A stretch of DNA of 64,000 bases, taken from contig CAWBFA010000003.1 in the NCBI GenBank assembly GCA_963788055.1, positions 1 through 64,000 of the forward strand. Reading direction: 5' to 3'. The notes under the pieces were generated by a model. It was not told the DNA's origin. It worked only from the letters and a program-made list of their open reading frames with translations, and did not search any database. Numbering within the stretch: the stretch's first letter is position 1; each line of letters starts with the position of its first letter. Shown here one piece after another: positions 16,238-23,302 of the stretch. A program made the translations under genes and the position numbers. Origin of the DNA: JACCTU01 sp963788055 (GTDB lineage Bacteria; Actinomycetota; Thermoleophilia; Gaiellales; Gaiellaceae).

Positions 16238-16326
16238 GCTCGAGCACCCGCGCACGAGGCGGGACCGTACCAGACGGCCCGCGCTTGTAACACCAGTGAT
16301 TTGGTCGCACGCAGGACTTTTCGGCC

Positions 16327-17502
16327 TTGGCACGCGGTTGCAGGCGTCCGCAGGGGTTGGTAGCCTCCGCCCCTTGTGACGGCCCCGCCCCGAGGGTCGC
16401 GCACTTCGAGGAGCTGGAGACTATTCGACTACCCCGCCGAGTCCTCCCAGCGTTCGTGCTCGGACTCGTCGCGACGCTCGTGACGGCCGGCGGAGCGACT
16501 GCGGAGCCGTCACAGCTCGACCAGCAGCAGGCGCGCGCACAGAGCGTGCTCGAGCAAGTCCAACAGATCGACTCCCAGTTGAGCCACGCGATCGAGGCGT
16601 ACAACCTCGCCAATGTGAAGCTCGACCGGATCCAGAGCGACCTCGTCCGCAACCGGCGGCACCTGGGTCTCGCGAAGGAGAACCTCGGGAGCGCCGAGAC
16701 GCGCCTCGCTGAGCGCGTCGTCTCGCTCTACACCTCGGGCGAGGAGCACTCGACCGTCGCAGTGCTGCTCGGGGCCTCCAGCCTCAACGAGCTCCTCGAC
16801 CGGATCGAGACCGCAAATCGCGTCTCTGACCAGGACGCGGCCACGCTCGGCCAGGTGATCCGCTACCGCGCGCAGGTGAAGCGCGAGCGCGTCCAGCTCA
16901 AGAAGGCGCGCGCCGCCCAGGCCGAGATCGTCGAGACAAAGGCGTCGCAGAAGGCCTCGATCGAGCGCCAGCTCGCGCAGCGCCAGTCGATGCTCGCCGG
17001 GATCCGCGGGGAGATCCGCCGCATCCAGGCGGCGGAGCGAAGGCGCTCGCTCGCTGTTGCGGCGAGCCTTCGCGGCCAGACCTTCGACAACTCCTCGTCC
17101 GGTCTCGGCGCGGTGGGCGTCACACCAGATGGCGCGATCGTCGCGCCGCCCTCACGCTACGGCGGCGTCGTCGGGATCGCGATGCGCTACCTCGGCACGC
17201 CCTACCGCTGGGGCGGCGCCTCCCCCGGAGGGTTCGACTGCTCCGGCTTCACGATGTACGTCTTCGCGCAGATCGGCGTCTCGCTCCCCCACTACACGGG
17301 CTCTCAGTGGGGGATGGGCACGCCGGTCTCACGCGACCAGCTCGAGGCGGGCGACCTCGTCTTCTTCAACGGCCTCGGGCACGTCGGCATCTACATCGGC
17401 GGCGGGAACTTCATCCATTCGCCGCACACCGGCGACGTCGTGAAGATCTCGAGCATGTCCGGCTGGTACTCGTCGACCTTCATGGGAGGTCGGCGGCTCT
17501 AG
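16327..17502 (+). CDS. Secreted NlpC/P60 peptidoglycan endopeptidase with N-terminal coiled coil
   Basis: This is a cell-wall D,L-endopeptidase. Counted from TTG 16327 (391 residues), residues about 38-58 are the signal segment (VLPAFVLGLVATLVTAGG), 62-245 a coiled coil with VSLYTSGEEHSTVAVLLGAS, and 280-391 the NlpC/P60 domain with catalytic C305 (GGFDCSGFTMY), H352 (GHVGIYIG) and H364 (NFIHSPHTG). The true start is unsettled: downstream in frame there is only a TTG in GLVAS and a GTG inside the signal segment. Architecture matches RipA/PcsB-like division hydrolases, where the coiled coil restrains the enzyme. Confidence 0.9.
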   Translation: MARGCRRPQGLVASAPCDGPAPRVAHFEELETIRLPRRVLPAFVLGLVATLVTAGGATAEPSQLDQQQARAQSVLEQVQQIDSQLSHAIEAYNLANVKLDRIQSDLVRNRRHLGLAKENLGSAETRLAERVVSLYTSGEEHSTVAVLLGASSLNELLDRIETANRVSDQDAATLGQVIRYRAQVKRERVQLKKARAAQAEIVETKASQKASIERQLAQRQSMLAGIRGEIRRIQAAERRRSLAVAASLRGQTFDNSSSGLGAVGVTPDGAIVAPPSRYGGVVGIAMRYLGTPYRWGGASPGGFDCSGFTMYVFAQIGVSLPHYTGSQWGMGTPVSRDQLEAGDLVFFNGLGHVGIYIGGGNFIHSPHTGDVVKISSMSGWYSSTFMGGRRL

Positions 17503-17524
17503 CGGGTCGAGAGACGCTGCGAGC

Positions 17525-17598
17525 GCGGCCGCGAAAGCGGCCGCCTTTAGGGGTCTTCGCGGTTCGGTTCCGCGTGAGCGGAACCGAAGCTGCGGGAC
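17525..17598. repeat. Family B double-hairpin repeat, copy 2 (diverged)
   Basis: The first hairpin GCGGCCGCGAAAGCGGCCGC is followed by CTTTAGGGGTCTTCGCGG, then a second hairpin with arms CGGTTCCGC/GCGGAACCG around GTGA. The second arm sequence differs from the other copies, yet both sides changed together so pairing is kept. It lies between the convergent NlpC/P60 and DUF4396 genes. Confidence 0.78.
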
Positions 17599-17601
17599 AA
17601 A

Positions 17602-18066
17602 CTAGTGGTGGGCGTGCATCGTGTGGACGACTGCGTGGCCGCGGCCGCGCGCGATCAGCCAGCGGTTGACCGGATACGCCGCGACGAACGCGATCACCAG
17701 CCCGAGCGCGAGGCTGCCCCAGAAGAGCGCTTCGGTGAGCCCGGCCTCCATCGCGCCGGGGACGAGCAGGATCACGGCGTTGTCGACGATCTCCATCACG
17801 GCGATGGAGAGGGTGTCCGCCGCCAGGGCGATTCCCGCTGCCGCGCCGAGGGCGAGGCCCGAGCGCAGAAGTGGCACGGCGGTGAACGAGTAGCCGAAGA
17901 AGAACGCGAGGACGATGGCGAGCACGATCGTCGGGAGGTTTCTCCATCCGAGCGCGGTCCCGATCGCGACGCCGAGGACTTCGCCCACTGCGCAACCGGT
18001 AAGGCAGTGCCACGTCGCGCTGAAGGCGAGCCGGTTCAGGGACGCGCCGGCGCCCTGCGCGTGCAT
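17602..18066 (-). CDS. DUF4396-type membrane protein with His/Cys motif
   Basis: The 154-residue membrane protein has four or so hydrophobic helices. It has the H20-C21-x-x-G-C25 motif (TWHCLTGCAVGEVLGV) typical of DUF4396 proteins and a histidine-rich end (GRGHAVVHTMHAHH), suggesting metal binding; the function is not known. The ATG 18066 shares a base with the acyl-CoA ligase TGA, so it is probably translated from the same transcript. Confidence 0.7.
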   Translation of the reverse strand: MHAQGAGASLNRLAFSATWHCLTGCAVGEVLGVAIGTALGWRNLPTIVLAIVLAFFFGYSFTAVPLLRSGLALGAAAGIALAADTLSIAVMEIVDNAVILLVPGAMEAGLTEALFWGSLALGLVIAFVAAYPVNRWLIARGRGHAVVHTMHAHH

Positions 18067-19877
18067 CAGCCTGCGTACAGCGCGGCGACCTCGTCCGCGA
18101 AGTGCTCCTCGCAGATTCGCCGCTTGAGCTTGAGCGTCGGCGTGAGCTCGTCGTCGGCCATCGTGAAGTCGCGCGGAAGAATCGTGAACTTCTTGACCTG
18201 CTCGTAGCGCGAGTGGTCGGCGTTCACCCGCTCGACGATCCCCTCGACGAGCTCGCGAACGTTCGCATCCTTGGATAGCGCGGCGAGCGACAGCTCACCC
18301 TGCAGCGCATGCGCCTGCGCCCACTTGACGAGCTCGGGCTCGTCGAGCGTGATCAGCGCGATGCAGTAGGGCCGCTTGTCCCCGACGACGAGCGCCTGCG
18401 AGACGAACTTCGACGTCTTCAGCTCGTTCTCGAGGTTCTGCGGCGGAACGTTCTTGCCGCTCGCCGTGACGATGATGTCCTTCTTGCGGTCGGTGATCGT
18501 GAGGAAGCCGTCCTCGTCGAGGTGGCCGATGTCACCCGAGCGGAGCCAGCCGTCCGGCCCGAGCACCTCGCGGGTCGCCTCCTCCTCCTTGTAGTAGCCG
18601 GCGAAGACCGTCGGAGAGGAGATCAGCACCTCGCCGTCGTCGGCGATCCGGAGCTTCGTCCCGGGCAGAGCCGGCCCCACCGTGCCGAAGCGGAACTTCG
18701 AGGGGCGGTTGACGGTCGCCGCGGTTGTGCACTCGGTCAACCCGTAGCCCTCGAGGATCAGCACGTCCAGCGAATGGAAAAACTCGGCGATCTCCTTCGA
18801 CAGAGGCGCGCCGCCGGAGATCCCGATCCGGAACCTCCCGCCGAGCTGCGCCTTGACCTTCGAGTAGACGAGCCTGTCGGCGAGGCGGTGCTGCGCAGCG
18901 AGCACCGGCCCGAGCGGCTTCCCGGCCGCGCGACGCTCCGAAGCCTTCCGACCGACGCCGAGCGCCCAATCGATGATCCTCCGCTTCGCGCCCGTCTCCT
19001 CGTCGAACTTCGTGAGGACCGCCGTGTGCACCTTCTCGAAGACGCGGGGAACGCTCGGGAACAACGTCGGCCGGACGTCCTTCAGCGCGTCGCCGGCGCG
19101 GAGGGGATCGTCGAGGAAGGCCAGGGTGAAGCCCACGTAGGGACCCTGGAGGTGCATCAGCCGCCCGAAGTTGTGCGCGAGCGGCAGGTACAGGAGCATC
19201 GTGTCGTCGGCCATGGTGAAGTCCTCGATCTCGTCCACGACGGCGGCCATCGCGTAGTAGTTGCGGTGGAGGATCATGCAAGCCTTCGGCGGGCCGGTCG
19301 TGCCCGACGTGTAGATGTAGGTGAAGACGTCGTCGGGGCTCACGTCTGCGACCACGCACTCGAGCTCCCCCGGATGTGCAAGCGCGTAGTCCCGGCCGCG
19401 CGCGCGCAAGTCGTCGAGATCGGCGAACGTCAGCACGTGCTCGAGCCTCGGGTTCCGGGCGGGGTAGTCGTCGAGCTTCGCGAGCTGCTCAGCGTCCTCC
19501 AGGAGGACCCCGACCGCCTCCGAGTGGTCGAGGATGTACTCGCAGTCTTTGGCGGCGCTGTTCGCGTAGATCGCCGCCCCGACCGCGCCGACGTGGGCAA
19601 GCGCGAAGTCGAAGAGCGCCCACTCGAGACTCGTCTGGCCGAGGATCCCGAAGGCGTCTCCCTTGCGGACGCCCAGCGCGAGAAGGCCGTTCGAGAGCTC
19701 CTCGACGGTCGTCGCCGCCTCGGCCCAGGAGACCGGATCCCAGGCCCCGCCGCGCTCCACGAGGTACGCCGGCCGGGTCCGCTTCGCCCCGACTGCGTCC
19801 TGCCAGAGCCGCGGGATCGTGCCGGGGCGGGCTCCCTCCGCCTCGGGCAGCCTTTCGGGGGCGACCTGTGTGGCCAT
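18066..19877 (-). CDS. Long-chain fatty acid-CoA ligase (FadD15-like)
   Basis: This enzyme activates fatty acids to acyl-CoA through acyl-AMP. The chosen ATG 19877 gives 603 residues starting MATQVAPERLPEAEG. The AMP-binding signature is TYIYTSGTTGPPKACMILHR, with EGYGLTECTTAATVN, the hinge/adenylate motif GWLRSGDIGHLDEDGFL and TDRKKDIIVTASGKNVPP, whose Lys is the A10-type region. The large length and the KIRLKR-like C-terminus (TPTLKLKRRICEEHF) fit the long-chain group. It is divergent from Ku. Confidence 0.92.
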   Translation of the reverse strand: MATQVAPERLPEAEGARPGTIPRLWQDAVGAKRTRPAYLVERGGAWDPVSWAEAATTVEELSNGLLALGVRKGDAFGILGQTSLEWALFDFALAHVGAVGAAIYANSAAKDCEYILDHSEAVGVLLEDAEQLAKLDDYPARNPRLEHVLTFADLDDLRARGRDYALAHPGELECVVADVSPDDVFTYIYTSGTTGPPKACMILHRNYYAMAAVVDEIEDFTMADDTMLLYLPLAHNFGRLMHLQGPYVGFTLAFLDDPLRAGDALKDVRPTLFPSVPRVFEKVHTAVLTKFDEETGAKRRIIDWALGVGRKASERRAAGKPLGPVLAAQHRLADRLVYSKVKAQLGGRFRIGISGGAPLSKEIAEFFHSLDVLILEGYGLTECTTAATVNRPSKFRFGTVGPALPGTKLRIADDGEVLISSPTVFAGYYKEEEATREVLGPDGWLRSGDIGHLDEDGFLTITDRKKDIIVTASGKNVPPQNLENELKTSKFVSQALVVGDKRPYCIALITLDEPELVKWAQAHALQGELSLAALSKDANVRELVEGIVERVNADHSRYEQVKKFTILPRDFTMADDELTPTLKLKRRICEEHFADEVAALYAG

Positions 19878-19959
19878 GCGGCCTAACTGTAGATGGAGGA
19901 AACCCCGACGAAGAGCCGAACTTCCCCGGTCCCCGACTAGACTTTTGGAGCGGCCCCTT

Positions 19960-20835
19960 ATGCGCACGATCTGGAACGGATCAATCTCCTTCGGACTGGT
20001 CAGCATCCCGGTCGGATTGGCCCTGGCCACGAAACCGGCGGCCCGTCAGAGCGACGTCAGCTTCCGTCAGCTCCACCGCGAGTGCCGGACGCCGATCAAG
20101 CAGAAGCGGTGGTGCCCGACTCACGACCGCGAGGTAGGGCCTGACGAGATCGTCCGCGGCTGGGAGGTCGCGAAGGGCGAGTTCGTCGTCGTCGAGGACG
20201 CCGATCTCGAGGCGATCGAGCAGAGCGACGACTCGCGCTCGATCGAGATCAACCGCTTCGTCCCGCTCGGATCGGTAGACCCCATCTACTTCGACCGCAC
20301 CTACTTCCTCGCGCCTGGGAGCAACCCCGCACAGCGGCGGCCGTACGTGCTGCTGCTCGAGGCGATGAAGGAGACGCAGATGGCGGCGCTCGGCCGCTTC
20401 ATCCTGCGCGGGCAGGAGCACTTCTCGCTGATCCGCGCGCGCGGCGAGGCGCTCGTGCTCGAGACCCTCTTCGTCGCCGAGGATGTGCGCTCGCAGGCCG
20501 AGATCGAGGAGGCGGTCGAGGACACCAAGGTCAAGGACGCCGAGCTCGACCTCGCGCGACAGGTGATCGAGAGCCTCGAGAGCGACTTCGACCCCGAGAC
20601 GCTCCAGAGCGAGTACCGGCGCGATCTGCGCGCGATGCTCGAGGCGAAGCTCGCCGGCGAGGAGATCGCGCGGCCCGAGCCGGTGGCCGAAGACGCGCCC
20701 GTCGTCGACCTGCTCGAGGCGCTGCGAAAGAGCGTCGCCGACGCCTCGAAGAAGACCTCTGCGCGCAAGGCGCCCGCGAAGAAGAAGACGGCGGCCCGCC
20801 CGAAGGCGAAGACCGCCGCCAGAAAGAGCGCGTAG
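19960..20835 (+). CDS. ku: Ku family protein, non-homologous end joining
   Basis: Bacterial Ku binds double-strand DNA ends as a homodimer and recruits LigD. The ATG 19960 gives 291 residues starting MRTIWNGSISFGLVSIPVGL, then FRQLHRECRTPIKQKRWCP and ALGRFILRGQEHFSLIRARG. The C-terminus ends in a Lys/Ala-rich tail (KKTAARPKAKTAARKSA), a form known in some bacterial Ku proteins to aid DNA binding. No ligD is found in the window. Confidence 0.95.
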   Translation: MRTIWNGSISFGLVSIPVGLALATKPAARQSDVSFRQLHRECRTPIKQKRWCPTHDREVGPDEIVRGWEVAKGEFVVVEDADLEAIEQSDDSRSIEINRFVPLGSVDPIYFDRTYFLAPGSNPAQRRPYVLLLEAMKETQMAALGRFILRGQEHFSLIRARGEALVLETLFVAEDVRSQAEIEEAVEDTKVKDAELDLARQVIESLESDFDPETLQSEYRRDLRAMLEAKLAGEEIARPEPVAEDAPVVDLLEALRKSVADASKKTSARKAPAKKKTAARPKAKTAARKSA

Positions 20836-20840
20836 CTGAA

Positions 20841-21011
20841 CTAGTGTCTTTGGGGGAGCGCCCCCAGCGCTTGCAGCTGTGCCTGGAAGAGCGTCTTGTC
20901 GATCTTTCCCTGGTAGATCGGCACGCCCTCCTGCAAGCAGACGCGGATCACCTCCTGACGGTCGATCCCGAGTTCCTTCGACAGCTCCTCGGGAGTGAGG
21001 TGATTTGCCAT
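20841..21011 (-). CDS. Small HTH-like protein, 56 residues
   Basis: The ATG 21011 is chosen because AAAGGAG precedes it at ideal spacing. The product reads MANHLTPEELSKELGIDRQE, then VIRVCLQEGVPIYQGKID and TLFQAQLQALGALPQRH. The helix-turn-helix pattern LSKELGIDRQEVIRVCLQEG resembles DNA-binding or IF2-N-like modules, but I recognise no family. It lies convergent with Ku (5 bases apart) and is preceded by an intrinsic terminator in its own leader (21042-21077). Confidence 0.7.
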   Translation of the reverse strand: MANHLTPEELSKELGIDRQEVIRVCLQEGVPIYQGKIDKTLFQAQLQALGALPQRH

Positions 21012-21041
21012 TCCGCTCCTTTCGCCGGTGGTTCCGAGTAC

Positions 21042-21077
21042 AAAAAACCCCGCCTCGCGCACGCGCGCGGACGGGGG
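21042..21077 (-). terminator. Intrinsic terminator inside the leader of the small HTH-like gene
   Basis: On the minus strand a G+C stem (CCCCCGTCC side at 21077-21069, GGCGGGG side at 21054-21048) is followed by six T (21047-21042). It is 31 bases upstream of the gene start and no minus-strand gene lies between it and the plus-strand gene at 21164. A further stem GCAGGC/GCCTGC lies upstream (21100-21122). The arrangement looks like attenuation or a short stable RNA. Confidence 0.65.
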
Positions 21078-21163
21078 CTAGAAGCTCCTCTCGGACGGGG
21101 CAGGCATTTAGCGCGAGCCTGCTTTCCGTGAACTGCTCATTGGCTCAAGGATAGACGGCCTCC

Positions 21164-22015
21164 ATGACGGTTGCCAAGAGATTCGATGGGTTTGAGGAGC
21201 GGGCCTCTGAGTTCCGGGGGACGCGGCTCCAGGCCCTCGTGGGAGGCCCGCCCGATGGCCCGCCTCTGGTGCTCCTCCACGGCCTGGGCGGCTCCCGCTC
21301 GAACTGGGCGTTCGTCGCCCCGGAGCTCGCCCGAACCCGCCGCGTGGTCGTCGTCGACCTGCCCGGCCACGGGCGCTCGTCCGCCCTCCCTGCGGCGCCG
21401 GGCCTCGGGCCGTACGCCGACCGGGTCGCGAAGCTGCTCGAGGAGGAGGGTCTCGCGCCTGCGGACGTCGTCGGCCACTCGCTCGGGGGCCTCGTCGGGA
21501 TTCGCCTCGCCGTCCGCCGTCCCGAGCTCGTGCGGAGCCTCGTGCTCGCCGCGGCGGCGGGGATCACGTCCAGCACGCGCTGGGCGGAGCGGATCCTCGC
21601 GCTCGTCGCCTGGGTTCAGCCCGGCCGAAAGGTCTCGCCGCACTGGCGAGCGGTCGCCCGGAGCGCGGGGCTGAAGCGGCTCGTCTTCGGGCACTGGTTC
21701 GTCGCCGATCCCGCCGCGCTTTCCGACGATGCAGTCGAGGCGCTCCTCGTCGATGTCAACCTGCACTCGGACACGCACAGCGCGTTCCGAGCGCTCGTCG
21801 GCGACGATCCACGCGGCGACCTCCACCTCGTGCAGTGCCGGGCGCTCCTGCTCTGGGGCGCGAACGACAACCAGCTGCCGCTCGCCGACGCGTTCGACTA
21901 TGCGCGTCGCCTGCGCGCCCCGCTCCACACGATCGCGGACTGCGGGCATCTCCTCATCGTCGAGCGCCCCGCCGCCTGCCTCGACGCGATCGAGAGCTTC
22001 CTGACTACGCGTTAG
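21164..22015 (+). CDS. Alpha/beta-hydrolase
   Basis: This 283-residue serine hydrolase has oxyanion strand LVLLHGLGGSRSNW, nucleophile elbow VVGHSLGGL with S106, acid residue in LLLWGANDNQLPLADAF (D235) and base H262 in IADCGHLLIVERP. The cap helices lie between residues about 135 and 205. The family covers esterases, C-C hydrolases and lipases, and the substrate cannot be told. Start ATG 21164; the tRNA-Pro gene follows on the other strand. Confidence 0.85.
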   Translation: MTVAKRFDGFEERASEFRGTRLQALVGGPPDGPPLVLLHGLGGSRSNWAFVAPELARTRRVVVVDLPGHGRSSALPAAPGLGPYADRVAKLLEEEGLAPADVVGHSLGGLVGIRLAVRRPELVRSLVLAAAAGITSSTRWAERILALVAWVQPGRKVSPHWRAVARSAGLKRLVFGHWFVADPAALSDDAVEALLVDVNLHSDTHSAFRALVGDDPRGDLHLVQCRALLLWGANDNQLPLADAFDYARRLRAPLHTIADCGHLLIVERPAACLDAIESFLTTR

Positions 22016-22091
22016 CCTCCGTTCGCCTGCGTGCAGGGCCCGACCGACTGACGAGAGGGAGCAGAAGGGCCGCGCGCGGCGGCCCTTCCCA

Positions 22092-22165
22092 TCGGGGTGC
22101 CGAGATTTGAACTCGGGACCTCTCCGACCCGAACGGAGCGCGCTACCAGGCTGCGCCACACCCCG
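22092..22165 (-). tRNA. tRNA-Pro (anticodon CGG)
   Basis: Read on the minus strand, this 74-nt cloverleaf has a 7-bp acceptor stem CGGGGTG/CACCCCG, D arm with GCAGCCTGGTAGCGC, anticodon stem CTCCG/CGGAG around TTCGGGT (anticodon CGG, codon CCG), and T arm CCGAG-TTCAAAT-CTCGG. The discriminator is A and CCA is not encoded. All stems pair well. Confidence 0.96.
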
Positions 22166-22196
22166 GAACAGCGGCAAAGGGTAGCTGCTCTCGCCT

Positions 22197-22586
22197 TTAG
22201 ATTCGGCGGTGGACGATCGCGGTGCACTCGTCCTCGACGTAGTCGAGACCGGCCTCCTCGCAGATCGCGCGGGCCTCGGGCGAGCGCAGGTCGAGCTGAA
22301 GCCAGAAGGCCTTCGCACCGGCCTCGACCGCCTCCCGGGCATGACCCGGCGCGGCCTGCTCCTTCCTGAAGACGTCGACGAGGTCGATCGGTTCGTCGAT
22401 CTCCGCCAGCGAGGCGACGCACGGGACGCCGAGCACCTCGGTGACATGCGGGCGGACCGGGATCACCCGGTAGCCCTGCTCCATGAGGTAGCGCATGACG
22501 CCGTGGCTCGGTCGGGCGGGGCTGGGCGAGGCGCCGACGAGCGCGATCGTCCGGGCGTCGCGCAGGATCTGCTCGGGCGACCGCAC
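22197..22586 (-). CDS. CoA-binding protein (YccU family)
   Basis: The 129-residue Rossmann-fold protein from GTG 22586 reads TIALVGASPSPARPSHGVMR, YRVIPVRPHVTEVLGVPC and FWLQLDLRSPEARAICEEAG. These match the stand-alone CoA-binding domain related to succinyl-CoA synthetase alpha; such proteins have no firmly established role. It diverges from the HAD gene, only 22 bases away. Confidence 0.85.
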   Translation of the reverse strand: MRSPEQILRDARTIALVGASPSPARPSHGVMRYLMEQGYRVIPVRPHVTEVLGVPCVASLAEIDEPIDLVDVFRKEQAAPGHAREAVEAGAKAFWLQLDLRSPEARAICEEAGLDYVEDECTAIVHRRI

Positions 22587-22608
22587 GGGGCAAGGCTATC
22601 CTCGCGCC

Positions 22609-23298
22609 GTGTCGCTCGCGGCCGTGCTCTTCGACGTCGACTTCACGCTCGCGAAGCCCGGCCCCGACCTCGGGCCCGAGGGTTACAGCCGACTCGGTGC
22701 GCGCTACGGGCTCGAGCTCGACCCGACGCGCTACGACGAGGCGCGCCTCTCGGCCTTCGAGACGCTCGAGCTCCATCCCGAGCTCGAGCACGACGAAGAG
22801 GTGTGGGTGCTCTTCACGGAGCGGATCATCCGCGGCATGGGTGGAGACTCGGAGCGCGCATACGAGTGCGCCGTCGAGATGACGCGCGCGTGGGAGCACG
22901 CGGACAACTTCGACCTCTACGACGACGTGCTTCCGACGCTCGAGTTGCTGCGTTCTCGCGGGCTGAAACTCGGGCTGATCTCGAACACCGCCCGCGACCT
23001 CGACGCGTTCGTCGCGCACCACGCGCTCGACGTCGATGTCGCGCTTTCATCGCGTACGCACGGCAAGGTGAAGCCGCACGAGTCGATCTTCCTTGCCGTG
23101 CTCGAGCGGCTCGGCGTCTCGGCCTCCGACGCGGCGATGGTCGGCGACACGCCCGCAGACGACGTCGACGGCGCACGCGCGCTCGGGATCCGCGCATTCC
23201 TGCTCGATCGGGAGGGCCGGTTCCCGGACGCAGAGTCTCGGCTGACCGACCTGCGCGAGCTGCCCGCCGCGCTCGGGCTCGGCCCTACGCCCGCCTAG
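22609..23298 (+). CDS. HAD-superfamily hydrolase
   Basis: This is a 229-residue HAD hydrolase from GTG 22609. Motif I is LFDVDFTLAKPG, with D9 and D11 but Phe where DxDGT has Gly; motif II is LGLISNTARDL; motif III K is in HGKVKPHESIFLAVLERLG; motif IV is AAMVGDTPADDVDGARALG. The helical cap places it near haloacid dehalogenase/epoxide-type or phosphatase subgroups. The DFT variant is seen in other HAD members and does not imply inactivity. Confidence 0.82.
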   Translation: MSLAAVLFDVDFTLAKPGPDLGPEGYSRLGARYGLELDPTRYDEARLSAFETLELHPELEHDEEVWVLFTERIIRGMGGDSERAYECAVEMTRAWEHADNFDLYDDVLPTLELLRSRGLKLGLISNTARDLDAFVAHHALDVDVALSSRTHGKVKPHESIFLAVLERLGVSASDAAMVGDTPADDVDGARALGIRAFLLDREGRFPDAESRLTDLRELPAALGLGPTPA

Positions 23299-23302
23299 GC
23301 GC

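Noticed and set aside
16238..16326. A c-di-AMP (ydaO-type) riboswitch before the NlpC/P60 gene
   Set aside because: Such switches are common before wall hydrolases, but I could not see the conserved core in this 90-base gap.
20841..21062. Longer start (GTG 21062) for the small HTH-like protein
   Set aside because: It would translate through the terminator stem and T-run, while ATG 21011 has an ideal AAAGGAG.
21108..21140. A ten-codon leader peptide before the terminator
   Set aside because: It has no ribosome-binding site and no run of one amino acid that would suggest ribosome-mediated attenuation, so it is not annotated as a gene.
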